14,433 bases of DNA from DATJPD01 sp036394195 (lineage in GTDB: Bacteria; Pseudomonadota; Alphaproteobacteria; CACIAM-22H2), in the NCBI GenBank assembly GCA_036394195.1, contig DASWFO010000109.1:1-14433 (forward strand), read 5' to 3'. The notes beneath the pieces were generated by a model, which did no database searches, was not told where the DNA came from, and saw nothing but the letters and a program-made list of their open reading frames with translations. The position numbers were made by a program, and so were the translations under genes. Shown here in pieces: positions 6,031 through 12,391 of this stretch (position 1 is its first letter; each line of letters begins with the position of its first letter).

Positions 6031-6111
6031 CATCCGGCGTCGCTAATATGCAGCGCGCCGGTTCCCTGGGCTTCCACGGTCGCGGCGGATGACATCACGC
6101 AAGGGGCGGGG

Positions 6112-6624
6112 ATGAGCAGGCCGGAGGACGATCATCCGATCGTTGCGCAGATTCCACATTTGCGGCGCTACGCGCGGGCTCTCATCGGTGATCGCGCGCT
6201 GGCCGAGGATCTGGTCCAGGACTCGCTCGAGCGGGCGTGGAGCCGGTTCCATCTGTGGCGCGAAGGCAGCAACCTGAGGACATGGCTTTTCACGATCATG
6301 CATAACCTGCACGCCAACCTCGCCCGCAACGCCAGCCGCCGCCCGATGGCGGCGCCGATCGACGACGAGTTCAGCCTACCGACGCGGCCGACCCAGGAAG
6401 ATCAGATGGAGGTGGCGGCGATCGAGGCGGCGCTGGCCCGCCTTCCCGAAGAGCAGCGCCAGGTGGTCCTGCTCGTGGGGCTTGAGGAGATGACGTACCA
6501 GGAAGCGGCCGCGGCGCTCGAGATTCCGGTGGGCACGGTGATGAGCCGGCTGCATCGCGGCCGCGAGCGGCTGCGCGAGATGATGACCGCCGCCAGCGGC
6601 ACGGGCCTGAGGAGAGTGAAATGA
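6112..6624 (+). CDS. ECF-family RNA polymerase sigma factor
   Basis: A 170-aa group-IV sigma factor that would redirect RNA polymerase to a stress regulon. Region 2 (about 11-75) shows LRRYARALIGDRALAEDLVQ, DSLERAW and NLRTWLFTIMHNLH, where DLVQDSLERAW is the typical -10 recognition and core-binding block. Region 4 (about 104-156) shows LPEEQRQVVLLVGLEEMTYQEAA, the helix-turn-helix EIPVGTVMSRLHRGRERL. There is no extra C-terminal domain. The ATG at 6112 is preferred over an in-frame start at 5980 because the added 44 residues match no sigma domain, and AAGGGGCGGGG lies just before 6112. The TGA overlaps the ATG of the anti-sigma gene (ATGA), with AGGAG upstream for coupled translation. The subgroup is not assigned. 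Confidence 0.93.
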   Translation: MSRPEDDHPIVAQIPHLRRYARALIGDRALAEDLVQDSLERAWSRFHLWREGSNLRTWLFTIMHNLHANLARNASRRPMAAPIDDEFSLPTRPTQEDQMEVAAIEAALARLPEEQRQVVLLVGLEEMTYQEAAAALEIPVGTVMSRLHRGRERLREMMTAASGTGLRRVK

Positions 6625-7454
6625 CATCGCCCGCCGCCGGCGGTCCGAACTTCCCGTTCGGCGACGACGACATCCACGCTTTCGTCGATGGCCAGCTTGC
6701 GCCCGAGCGTCGGGCGGAGATTCAGCGCTGGCTGGACAGCGACCCCGAGGCCGCGTCGCGCGCCGCCTTCTACGCGCGCCAGAATGCGGCGATGCACCGC
6801 CGCTTCGACCACATCCTCGCCGAGCCGATTCCCCGCGACTGGGGCCCGGCGCCGGTGTGGCGGCGGCGGATCCGCGACCGCCGCGCCCCGAGTGTCCGCC
6901 ATGTCGGGATCGCGGCCGCGTGGCTGTTCGCCGGCCTCATCGCCGGCTGGGCGACCCACGATCTGGTGATCCCGCCGCCGCCCGCAGAGCGCGTGGCGCA
7001 GGAGCCGGTGCCGATCACCCAGCAGGCGGCCGTGGCCTACGCCGTGTTCACGCCGGAGGTCCGCCATCCGGTCGAGGTCAGGGCCGACGAAGATCATCTG
7101 CTGCGCTGGCTGTCCACCCGCATGGGCCGGCCGATCAAGGCGCCCAGCCTCGACGACGACGGCTGGCACCTGATGGGCGGGCGCCTGCTGCCGGTGGCCG
7201 ACGACGCGCCGTCAGGCAGCCATATCGCCTGTCAGTTCATGTACGAGAACGACAAGGGCGAGCGCGTGACCTTGTACCTGAAAAGCGTCGACGGCAGTGC
7301 CGGTCCGTCCTCGTTCCGCTATGCCGACGAGGTCGACGGCGTCAGCGTCTACTACTGGCTGGATACCAAGCTCGCTTACGCGCTGGCCGGCAAGCTGCCC
7401 AAGGACGACTTGAAGCACCTGGCCTGGAAGCTCTACGTGCAGTTCACGGGCTAA
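6621..7454 (+). CDS. Single-pass membrane anti-sigma factor
   Basis: A 277-aa protein with a cytoplasmic anti-sigma domain (about 15-65: DDDIHAFVDGQLAPERRAEIQRWL then DPEAASRAAFYARQNAAM), a basic stretch (80-94), one membrane helix (about 95-112, VGIAAAWLFAGLIAGW) and a periplasmic domain of about 160 residues ending in YVQFTG. The predicted topology is N-in, C-out. The zinc-binding HxxxCxxC motif of ZAS anti-sigma factors is absent: no cysteine is found in the first 200 residues, and only one sits in the periplasmic part (HIACQFMYE). It should hold the ECF sigma factor inactive until a periplasmic or membrane signal releases it. The four-base overlap with the sigma gene is the classic arrangement. 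The nature of the signal is not visible. Confidence 0.88.
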   Translation: MTSPAAGGPNFPFGDDDIHAFVDGQLAPERRAEIQRWLDSDPEAASRAAFYARQNAAMHRRFDHILAEPIPRDWGPAPVWRRRIRDRRAPSVRHVGIAAAWLFAGLIAGWATHDLVIPPPPAERVAQEPVPITQQAAVAYAVFTPEVRHPVEVRADEDHLLRWLSTRMGRPIKAPSLDDDGWHLMGGRLLPVADDAPSGSHIACQFMYENDKGERVTLYLKSVDGSAGPSSFRYADEVDGVSVYYWLDTKLAYALAGKLPKDDLKHLAWKLYVQFTG

Positions 7455-7479
7455 TTTTCTAGCCCCTCAGACGCCGGGC

Positions 7480-7497
7480 GGACCGCATCCGCGGTCC
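7480..7497 (+). terminator. Hairpin after the anti-sigma gene
   Basis: GGACCGC (7480-7486) pairs perfectly with GCGGTCC (7491-7497) around ATCC, 26 bases after the anti-sigma stop. It is followed only by TTGGCTTCG, a poor T-tract, so termination efficiency is uncertain. Confidence 0.35.
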
Positions 7498-7527
7498 TTG
7501 GCTTCGCGCCCATTAGACTAGGGCGCG

Positions 7528-7550
7528 CCGCCGCAGTCGCGGCGGTTGTT
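7528..7550 (+). terminator. Second hairpin with T-rich tail after the anti-sigma gene
   Basis: CCGCCGC (7528-7534) pairs with GCGGCGG (7539-7545) around AGTC and is followed by TTGTT (7546-7550). It points rightward and lies between the convergent anti-sigma and pgk genes, ending 24 bases before the pgk stop. It is a better terminator candidate than the hairpin at 7480. Confidence 0.4.
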
Positions 7551-7573
7551 GTCCTCGGAAGCCTCGGACGTCT

Positions 7574-8770
7574 TTAGTTCTGCAGCGCCGCGACGCCGGG
7601 CAGCGTCTTGCCTTCCAGCCATTCGAGGAACGCGCCGCCTGCCGTGGAGACGTAGGAGAGCTTCTCCTCGACGCCGGCTTGCGCCAGCGCCGCCACCGTA
7701 TCGCCGCCGCCCGCCACCGAGAGCAGGTTGCCGGCTTTGGTGAGCTTCGCGACCTCGCGCGCGGCGGCGTTGGTTCCGGCGTCGAACGGCGGATGCTCGA
7801 ACGCGCCGAGCGGTCCGTTCCACACCAATGTGCGGCAGGCCGCGAGCGCCGTGACGGTTTCAGCGACCGACTGTTTGCCGAGATCGAGGATCATCTGGTC
7901 CTCGGGCACGCGGCCGATCGGCACGGTCTTCGCCGCATCGCCCGCGGTGAGGGCGGGCGCCACGACCGCATCGACCGGGAGCACGATCCGCTTCTTGTCC
8001 GCCTCCGCGTCGGCCATGATCCGCCGCGCGGTGTCGGCCATGTTGCGCTCGCACAGCGAGCGACCGACGGCGATGCCTTTGGCGTGCAGGAACGTGTTCG
8101 CCATGCCGCCGCCGATGATCAGGATGTCAACCTTTCCCAGAAGATTGCCCAGCAGCTCCAGCTTGGTCGACACTTTGGCCCCGCCCACGATCGCCGCCAC
8201 CGGATGGCGGGGCGCCTCCAGCGCCTTGTTCAACGCCTCGAGCTCGGCCTGCATCAGCCGCCCGGCGGCGTGCGGCAGGAAGCGCGCGATCGCCTCGGTC
8301 GACGCGTGCGCACGATGCGCGCACGAGAACGCATCGTTCACATAGAGGTCGCCGAGGGCGGCGAGCTGCTTGGCGAAGCCGGCGTCGTTGGCCTCCTCCT
8401 CGGCGTGGAACCGCAGATTTTCGAGCAGCGCGACGTCGCCCGACTTCAGCGCCGCGACGACCCGCTCGGCGGCAGCACCGATGCAATCGGCGGCGAAACT
8501 CACCCGCCGGCCGCCCAGAGCAGTCCCCAGGGGCTCGGTCAGCGGCGCCAACGACATCGTCTTGTCGGGCTTGCCTCTCGGCCGGCCGAAATGAGACAGC
8601 ACGACCACCTTGGCACCTTTATCGGCCAGCTCGCGGATGGTCGGCGCCAGCCGTTCGATGCGCGTCGCGTCGGTCACCCGGCCATCCTTCATAGGTACGT
8701 TGAGATCGGCGCGCACGAGGACCCGGCGGTCCTTCACTTTGACGTCGTCGAGGGTGGCAAATCCGGCCAT
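7574..8770 (-). CDS. pgk: Phosphoglycerate kinase
   Basis: Catalyses 1,3-bisphosphoglycerate + ADP to 3-phosphoglycerate + ATP in glycolysis, and the reverse in gluconeogenesis or the Calvin cycle; cytoplasmic. The 398-aa product is full length. The N-terminal substrate domain shows RADLNVP (20-26), SHFGRPRG (59-66), LENLRFH (116-122) and NDAFSCAHRAHAS (145-157). The C-terminal nucleotide domain shows GGAKVSTK (196-203), GGGMANTF (220-227), WNGPLGAFE (317-325), GGGDTVAA (354-361) and STAGGAFLEWLEGK (375-388). ATG 8770 is preceded by AAGGA (8778-8782) seven bases away. The gene stands alone: no gap, fba or tkt gene adjoins it here. It is divergent from the cold-shock gene across 232 bases. A long opposite-strand frame over it is a GC artefact. 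Confidence 0.98.
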   Translation of the reverse strand: MAGFATLDDVKVKDRRVLVRADLNVPMKDGRVTDATRIERLAPTIRELADKGAKVVVLSHFGRPRGKPDKTMSLAPLTEPLGTALGGRRVSFAADCIGAAAERVVAALKSGDVALLENLRFHAEEEANDAGFAKQLAALGDLYVNDAFSCAHRAHASTEAIARFLPHAAGRLMQAELEALNKALEAPRHPVAAIVGGAKVSTKLELLGNLLGKVDILIIGGGMANTFLHAKGIAVGRSLCERNMADTARRIMADAEADKKRIVLPVDAVVAPALTAGDAAKTVPIGRVPEDQMILDLGKQSVAETVTALAACRTLVWNGPLGAFEHPPFDAGTNAAAREVAKLTKAGNLLSVAGGGDTVAALAQAGVEEKLSYVSTAGGAFLEWLEGKTLPGVAALQN

Positions 8771-8801
8771 CGTCTATTCCTTACAATTCTGACAGACACG
8801 C

Positions 8802-8835
8802 GCGGCGGGTTGGAGCACAGACCCGCTGGCGCCGC
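8802..8835 (-). repeat. Imperfect inverted repeat in the pgk leader
   Basis: GCGGGT (8805-8810) and ACCCGC (8821-8826) form a perfect 6-bp inverted repeat with a 10-base loop. An alternative fold pairs GCGGC (8802-8806) with GCCGC (8831-8835) outside GGGT/ACCC. It sits about 32-65 bases before the pgk ATG and could be an operator or a leader hairpin. Such short GC-rich matches are common at this base composition. Confidence 0.25.
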
Positions 8836-8883
8836 AACGTTCTTACCTTCCGTCCGACTCCAGGGCCTGCGTCAAAAAGGGAT

Positions 8884-8912
8884 TTGTCGCCCTGTCAAGA
8901 GGGTGCTATTTT
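8884..8912 (+). promoter_or_regulatory. Promoter of the cold-shock gene
   Basis: TTGTCG (8884-8889), a 17-base spacer and TATTTT (8907-8912) form a fair sigma-70-type promoter, four of six matches in each hexamer at ideal spacing. It predicts a start near 8919 and a leader of about 84 bases, the long-leader layout common for cold-shock genes. Confidence 0.45.
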
Positions 8913-8926
8913 TTAGTCGCAGGGTA

Positions 8927-8947
8927 TTCTTGGATCGCAACCAAGAA
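8927..8947 (+). promoter_or_regulatory. Hairpin in the cold-shock gene leader
   Basis: TTCTTGG (8927-8933) pairs exactly with CCAAGAA (8941-8947) around a 7-base loop, near the predicted 5' end of the mRNA. The rest of the leader to the ATG is A-rich and unstructured-looking. Such a 5' hairpin could stabilise the transcript or act in temperature response; this is inference. Confidence 0.4.
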
Positions 8948-9002
8948 AAACATAACAAGTGCAAAAGAGAACAGGGAACAGTTCAGCAGGGAGTACCAAA
9001 AA

Positions 9003-9569
9003 ATGAGTGCGTCGGGGGATGGCGTGCCCATTCGCGCCACCGTTAAGTGGTTCAATACGGCAAAAGGGTTCGGTTTCGTCACTCCAGCGGATGGATCGCC
9101 CGAAGCGTTTTTGCATCTGTCCGCTCTCAAGCAGGCGGGGTTCGAGAGCGTCGGCGAAGGGGCGGGCATGCTGGTCGAGATCGGCCAGAGCCCGAAAGGC
9201 CGGCAGGTGCTCCGGGTGCTTGAAGTCGACAACAGCATGGCCCGTGCACCGGCCCCGCGCCCGCGGATGGGCGGCGGCGTCGGTCCAGGACCGGGCGCGG
9301 CTCCGATCTCGCTCGAGGGAGCGGTCGACGTCGACGGCGTGGTGAAATGGTTCAGCTCGCTGAAGGGCTACGGGTTCGTGTCGCCGAATGACGGCGGCAA
9401 GGACGTGTTCGTCCACATCACCATCCTGCGCAATGCCGGGCTCGACAGTCTGATGCCCGGCCAGAACGTGCGCATGAAGGTGGTGACGGCGCGCAAGGGG
9501 CCTGAAGCCGTGCAGGTGCAGCTGAGCGGGCCGACACCGGCCAATCCGGACGGCGACGGCTACAGATAG
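9003..9569 (+). CDS. Protein with two cold-shock domains
   Basis: A 188-aa cytoplasmic nucleic-acid-binding protein with two OB-fold cold-shock domains. Domain 1 (about 9-76) has VKWFNTAKGFGFVTP with RNP1 KGFGFV (21-26) and RNP2 AFLHLS (35-40). Domain 2 (about 110-176) has VKWFSSLKGYGFVSP with KGYGFV (121-126) and VFVHIT (135-140). They are joined by a proline/glycine/arginine-rich linker (about 79-105) that is probably flexible. It likely acts as an RNA chaperone or single-strand binder. ATG 9003 is preceded by AGGGAG (8988-8993) with a nine-base spacer. The double-domain form is common in alphaproteobacteria and differs from the roughly 70-aa CspA type. No clean terminator follows; it converges on rlmJ with a 58-base gap. 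Confidence 0.95.
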   Translation: MSASGDGVPIRATVKWFNTAKGFGFVTPADGSPEAFLHLSALKQAGFESVGEGAGMLVEIGQSPKGRQVLRVLEVDNSMARAPAPRPRMGGGVGPGPGAAPISLEGAVDVDGVVKWFSSLKGYGFVSPNDGGKDVFVHITILRNAGLDSLMPGQNVRMKVVTARKGPEAVQVQLSGPTPANPDGDGYR

Positions 9570-9611
9570 CCTGAGACGTCGTAAGCTCGGCGGGTCTGCG
9601 CGTTCGGCTTC

Positions 9612-9628
9612 GGCGCCGGTGCGGCGCC
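9612..9628. other. GGCGCC-GGTGC-GGCGCC hairpin between convergent genes
   Basis: Two GGCGCC palindromes (9612-9617, 9623-9628) separated by five bases can form a 6-bp hairpin. It includes one base of the rlmJ stop codon. A TTTTTT run follows 15 bases further on (from about 9644, within the rlmJ 3' end), too far for a standard intrinsic terminator. It may still help end the cold-shock transcript. Confidence 0.2.
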
Positions 9629-10494
9629 TATGCGTCCGCGCGACTTTTTTCTGGAACCAGCCAGTCGACGCGAGCACCGGCGCGGGGTGCCGCTTCGAAC
9701 AGCTCCGCCAGCTTCGGCAGCAACGCCGATAGCGTCGCATCGAGGCGCCACGGCGGATTGACCAGCACCAGCCCGCACCCGTTCAGCCGCTCGGGATCGT
9801 TCGCCGGCCGCAGCAGCAGCTCGGCGACCAGCATGCGGGCAATGCCGCTGGCCTTGAGCGCCTCGTGGAACGCGGCGACCGGGGCGCGATCCTTGACCGG
9901 ATACCACAGCAGATATTGCCCGGACGCCCAGCGGCGATGCGCATGCCGCAACCCGCGCGCCAGCCGCTCGAACTCATCGCGGCGCTCGAACGGCGGATCG
10001 ATCAGCACCAGACCGCGGCGCTCCTTGGGCGGCAGGAAGGCTTTCAGGCCGATATAGCCGTCGGCGTTGTGGATGCTGACCCGGCGATCGCCGGCGAACA
10101 GCGCCGCGAGGGTCCGCGCATCCTCCGGATGCAACTCCAGCAGCGCCAGGCGATCTTGCGGCCGCAGCAGGTCCAAGGCCAGCCGCGGACTGCCGGGGTA
10201 CCAGCGCAGCTCCGACCGCCCCTTGTTCAGCGCGCGCACCACCGAAAGATAGGGATCGAGCTCGCCCGGCAGAGCCTTCGGGCCGGCGTCGAGCAGCTTC
10301 AGCACGCCGTTGCGGAACTCGCCGGTCTTCTGCGCTTCGGTCGACGACAGGTCGTAGCGCCCAATCCCGGCATGGGTGTCGAGCACGCAGAACGGCGTAT
10401 CCTTCGCCTTCAGCCGCTCGATCAGGAGGGCCAGGGTCGCGTGCTTGACAACATCGGCGAAATTGCCCGCGTGGTAGGCGTGTCGATAGTTCAT
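9628..10494 (-). CDS. rlmJ: 23S rRNA (adenine-2030-N6)-methyltransferase RlmJ
   Basis: Methylates A2030 of 23S rRNA using S-adenosylmethionine. The 288-aa product begins with the family signature MNYRHAYHAGNFADVVKH (1-18). The SAM-binding region is LDTHAGIGRYDL (38-49), the second acidic binding strand is LLELHPED (118-125), and the catalytic DPPFE is at 166-170. RWYPGSP (97-103) is another family block. The length agrees with the E. coli protein (about 280). The start is set by the conserved N-terminus; no strong Shine-Dalgarno is seen before it. It is divergent from bioF, with only 59 bases shared between the two starts. Confidence 0.95.
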   Translation of the reverse strand: MNYRHAYHAGNFADVVKHATLALLIERLKAKDTPFCVLDTHAGIGRYDLSSTEAQKTGEFRNGVLKLLDAGPKALPGELDPYLSVVRALNKGRSELRWYPGSPRLALDLLRPQDRLALLELHPEDARTLAALFAGDRRVSIHNADGYIGLKAFLPPKERRGLVLIDPPFERRDEFERLARGLRHAHRRWASGQYLLWYPVKDRAPVAAFHEALKASGIARMLVAELLLRPANDPERLNGCGLVLVNPPWRLDATLSALLPKLAELFEAAPRAGARVDWLVPEKSRADA

Positions 10495-10553
10495 GGGCGC
10501 TTGCGTGATTAGGGCTCTGTCGCTGAGCGGATTTTATGAGATGATCGGCCCTC

Positions 10554-11738
10554 ATGTCGCGCTTCGATCACCTGTTCACCGCCCGTCTCGACGAGCTCGG
10601 CGCCCACCACCGGCTGCGCCGTCTGCGGCCGCTCAAGCCCGCCGGCGCCGGCACGGTAACGCGCGACGGGCGGACGCTGATCAATTTCTCGTCCAACGAT
10701 TATCTGGGCCTTGCCGGCCACCCCGCCTTGCGCGAACGCAGCCGCGCCTGGGCCGAAGCCCTGGGCAGCGGGGCCGGCGCGTCGCGCCTGGTCTCCGGCA
10801 CGCTGGACGCGCACGAGCAGATCGAAGCCAAGGTCGCCGCGTTCAAGCAGACCGAGGCCGCGCTGATCTTCGCCTCCGGGTTCCAGGCCAACGGCACCGT
10901 GCTTCCGGCCCTGCTCGATCGGCGTGTGCTCGGCGCCGAGGCGGTCGTCTTTGCCGATGCGTTGATACACGCCAGCCTGCACCATGGCTGCCGCGCGGCG
11001 GGCGTGCGGCCGGTCCTGTTCCGCCACAACGATCTCGGCCATCTCGACCAGCTGCTGACGGCCCAGCGAGACGCTGCACCCCGCTTCATCGTCACCGAGA
11101 GCGTCTTCAGCATGGATGGCGACTGCGCCGACATCGCGGCGCTGGCGGATCTCGCCGATCGGCATGACGCCTTCCTCTACGTCGATGAAGCGCATGCGAC
11201 CGGCGTGCTGGGTCCGCGCGGCGCCGGGCTCACGGCAGCGGCGCCGGGCCGCGTCGACCTGATCATGGGCACGTTCAGCAAGGCGCTCGGCAGCTTCGGC
11301 GCCTACGTCGCCGGTTCGCGGACCCTGCGCGACTACCTGATCAACCGCTGCGCCGGTTTCATCTATTCGACCGCGTTGCCGCCGCCGGTGCTGGGCGCCA
11401 TCGACGCCGCCCTCGACTTGGTCCCGGCGATGGACGCCGAGCGCTCGCATCTGCAGGCGCTGGCGGCCCGCCTGCGCGCGGCACTGAAAGCCGAAGGCTG
11501 CGACACCGGCCCGTCGACAACTCAGATCGTGCCGGTGCTGATCGGCGACGAGGCGCGCACCGTGGCCTTGTCCGCCGAGCTGGAGCGCCAGGGGCTGCTC
11601 GGCGTCGCCATCCGCCCGCCCACAGTGCCGTCCGGCGGCAGCCGCATCCGCTTCGCGCTCAGCGCCGCGCATACCAGCGCGGATATCGACCGCCTCGCGG
11701 CTACGGTCGTCCGCGCCGCCCGCCCCGTCGCGGCCTGA
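10554..11738 (+). CDS. bioF: 8-amino-7-oxononanoate synthase BioF
   Basis: A PLP enzyme that condenses a pimeloyl thioester with L-alanine to give 8-amino-7-oxononanoate (KAPA), the first step of the biotin ring pathway. The 394-aa product shows NFSSNDYLGL (44-53), GSGAGASRLVSG (71-82), DEAHATGVLG (211-220; D211 and H214 contact PLP in this family) and the Schiff-base lysine K243 in TFSKALGSFGAY. The C-terminal domain ends with the PPTVP..SRIR block. This distinguishes it from the closely related HemA/Kbl only by overall sequence, but the bioD and bioA genes following confirm the call. No Shine-Dalgarno precedes ATG 10554. An ATG 18 bases upstream in the same frame is closed at once by TGA (ATG AGA TGA, 10536-10544). 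It is the first gene of bioFDA; no BioR-type TTATMTATAA site is present before it. Confidence 0.96.
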   Translation: MSRFDHLFTARLDELGAHHRLRRLRPLKPAGAGTVTRDGRTLINFSSNDYLGLAGHPALRERSRAWAEALGSGAGASRLVSGTLDAHEQIEAKVAAFKQTEAALIFASGFQANGTVLPALLDRRVLGAEAVVFADALIHASLHHGCRAAGVRPVLFRHNDLGHLDQLLTAQRDAAPRFIVTESVFSMDGDCADIAALADLADRHDAFLYVDEAHATGVLGPRGAGLTAAAPGRVDLIMGTFSKALGSFGAYVAGSRTLRDYLINRCAGFIYSTALPPPVLGAIDAALDLVPAMDAERSHLQALAARLRAALKAEGCDTGPSTTQIVPVLIGDEARTVALSAELERQGLLGVAIRPPTVPSGGSRIRFALSAAHTSADIDRLAATVVRAARPVAA

Positions 11739-11758
11739 TCTTTCGTTGCCCTGCGACC

Positions 11759-12391
11759 ATGACGAGCGGCGCGTTCGTGACCGGGACGGATACCGATATC
11801 GGTAAGACATTGGTGTCGGCCTGCCTCGCGGTGGCGTGGCGGGCCGCCTACTGGAAGCCGGTGCAGACCGGGCTCGCGGCGGACCCTGGCGACACCGCGA
11901 CGGTCGCCGAGCTGGCCGGCCTGTCGCCGGAGCGCGTGCTCCGGCCGGCCTACGCCTTTCAGGCGCCGCTGTCGCCGCACGCCGCGGCCGCGGCGGAAGG
12001 AACAACCATCGCGCTCGAGCGCATTCAGTGCCCGCAGACGACCGGCCCCGTCGTGGTCGAGGGTGCGGGCGGCGTGCTGGTGCCGCTGAACGAGTCGGCC
12101 CTGATGGCGGATCTGATCAAGCGCCTCGGCCTGCCGGCGATCGTGGTCGCCCGAACCAGCCTCGGCACCATCAATCACACCCTGCTGAGCCTCGAGGCGC
12201 TGCGCGCCCGCGACATCAGGATCGCCGGGGTCATCCTCAACGGTGAAGAGAACCCCGGCAACCGTCACGCCATCGAAACGTTCGGCCACGTGCGAGTCCT
12301 GGCGGAACTGCCGCGCCTGCCGCGCGTCGACCGTCCATCGATCGCCGCGCTTGCCGCGCGCATGCCCGACGTGGCCACGGTGAGCGCATGA
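11759..12391 (+). CDS. bioD: Dethiobiotin synthetase BioD
   Basis: An ATP-dependent enzyme that carboxylates 7,8-diaminononanoate to dethiobiotin, the third step of the pathway. The 210-aa product shows the P-loop GTDTDIGKT (9-17, catalytic K16), KPVQTG (33-38) and EGAGGVLVPL (101-110), which together identify BioD. The family motif usually reads GTDT.VGKT, so isoleucine replaces valine here, a conservative change. The gene begins 20 bases after bioF with no visible Shine-Dalgarno, so translation may depend on coupling. Its TGA overlaps the bioA ATG (ATGA). Confidence 0.96.
   Translation: MTSGAFVTGTDTDIGKTLVSACLAVAWRAAYWKPVQTGLAADPGDTATVAELAGLSPERVLRPAYAFQAPLSPHAAAAAEGTTIALERIQCPQTTGPVVVEGAGGVLVPLNESALMADLIKRLGLPAIVVARTSLGTINHTLLSLEALRARDIRIAGVILNGEENPGNRHAIETFGHVRVLAELPRLPRVDRPSIAALAARMPDVATVSA

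Noticed and set aside
5980..6111. Earlier start for the ECF sigma factor
   Set aside because: The added 44 residues match no sigma domain, would cover the candidate promoter, and the ATG at 6112 has a purine-rich ribosome site.
7679..9046. A 455-codon plus-strand frame opposite pgk
   Set aside because: It shadows pgk, which has every family motif; the translation is R/H/Q-rich low complexity and would also run into the cold-shock gene.
10495..10553. BioR operator before bioF
   Set aside because: Only an isolated TTAT (in ATTTTATGAG) is present; the palindromic partner is missing.
10509..12005. A 498-codon minus-strand frame opposite bioF and bioD
   Set aside because: Antisense to clearly conserved genes, with no recognisable domain. 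The same reasoning rejects 12265-13434 opposite bioA.
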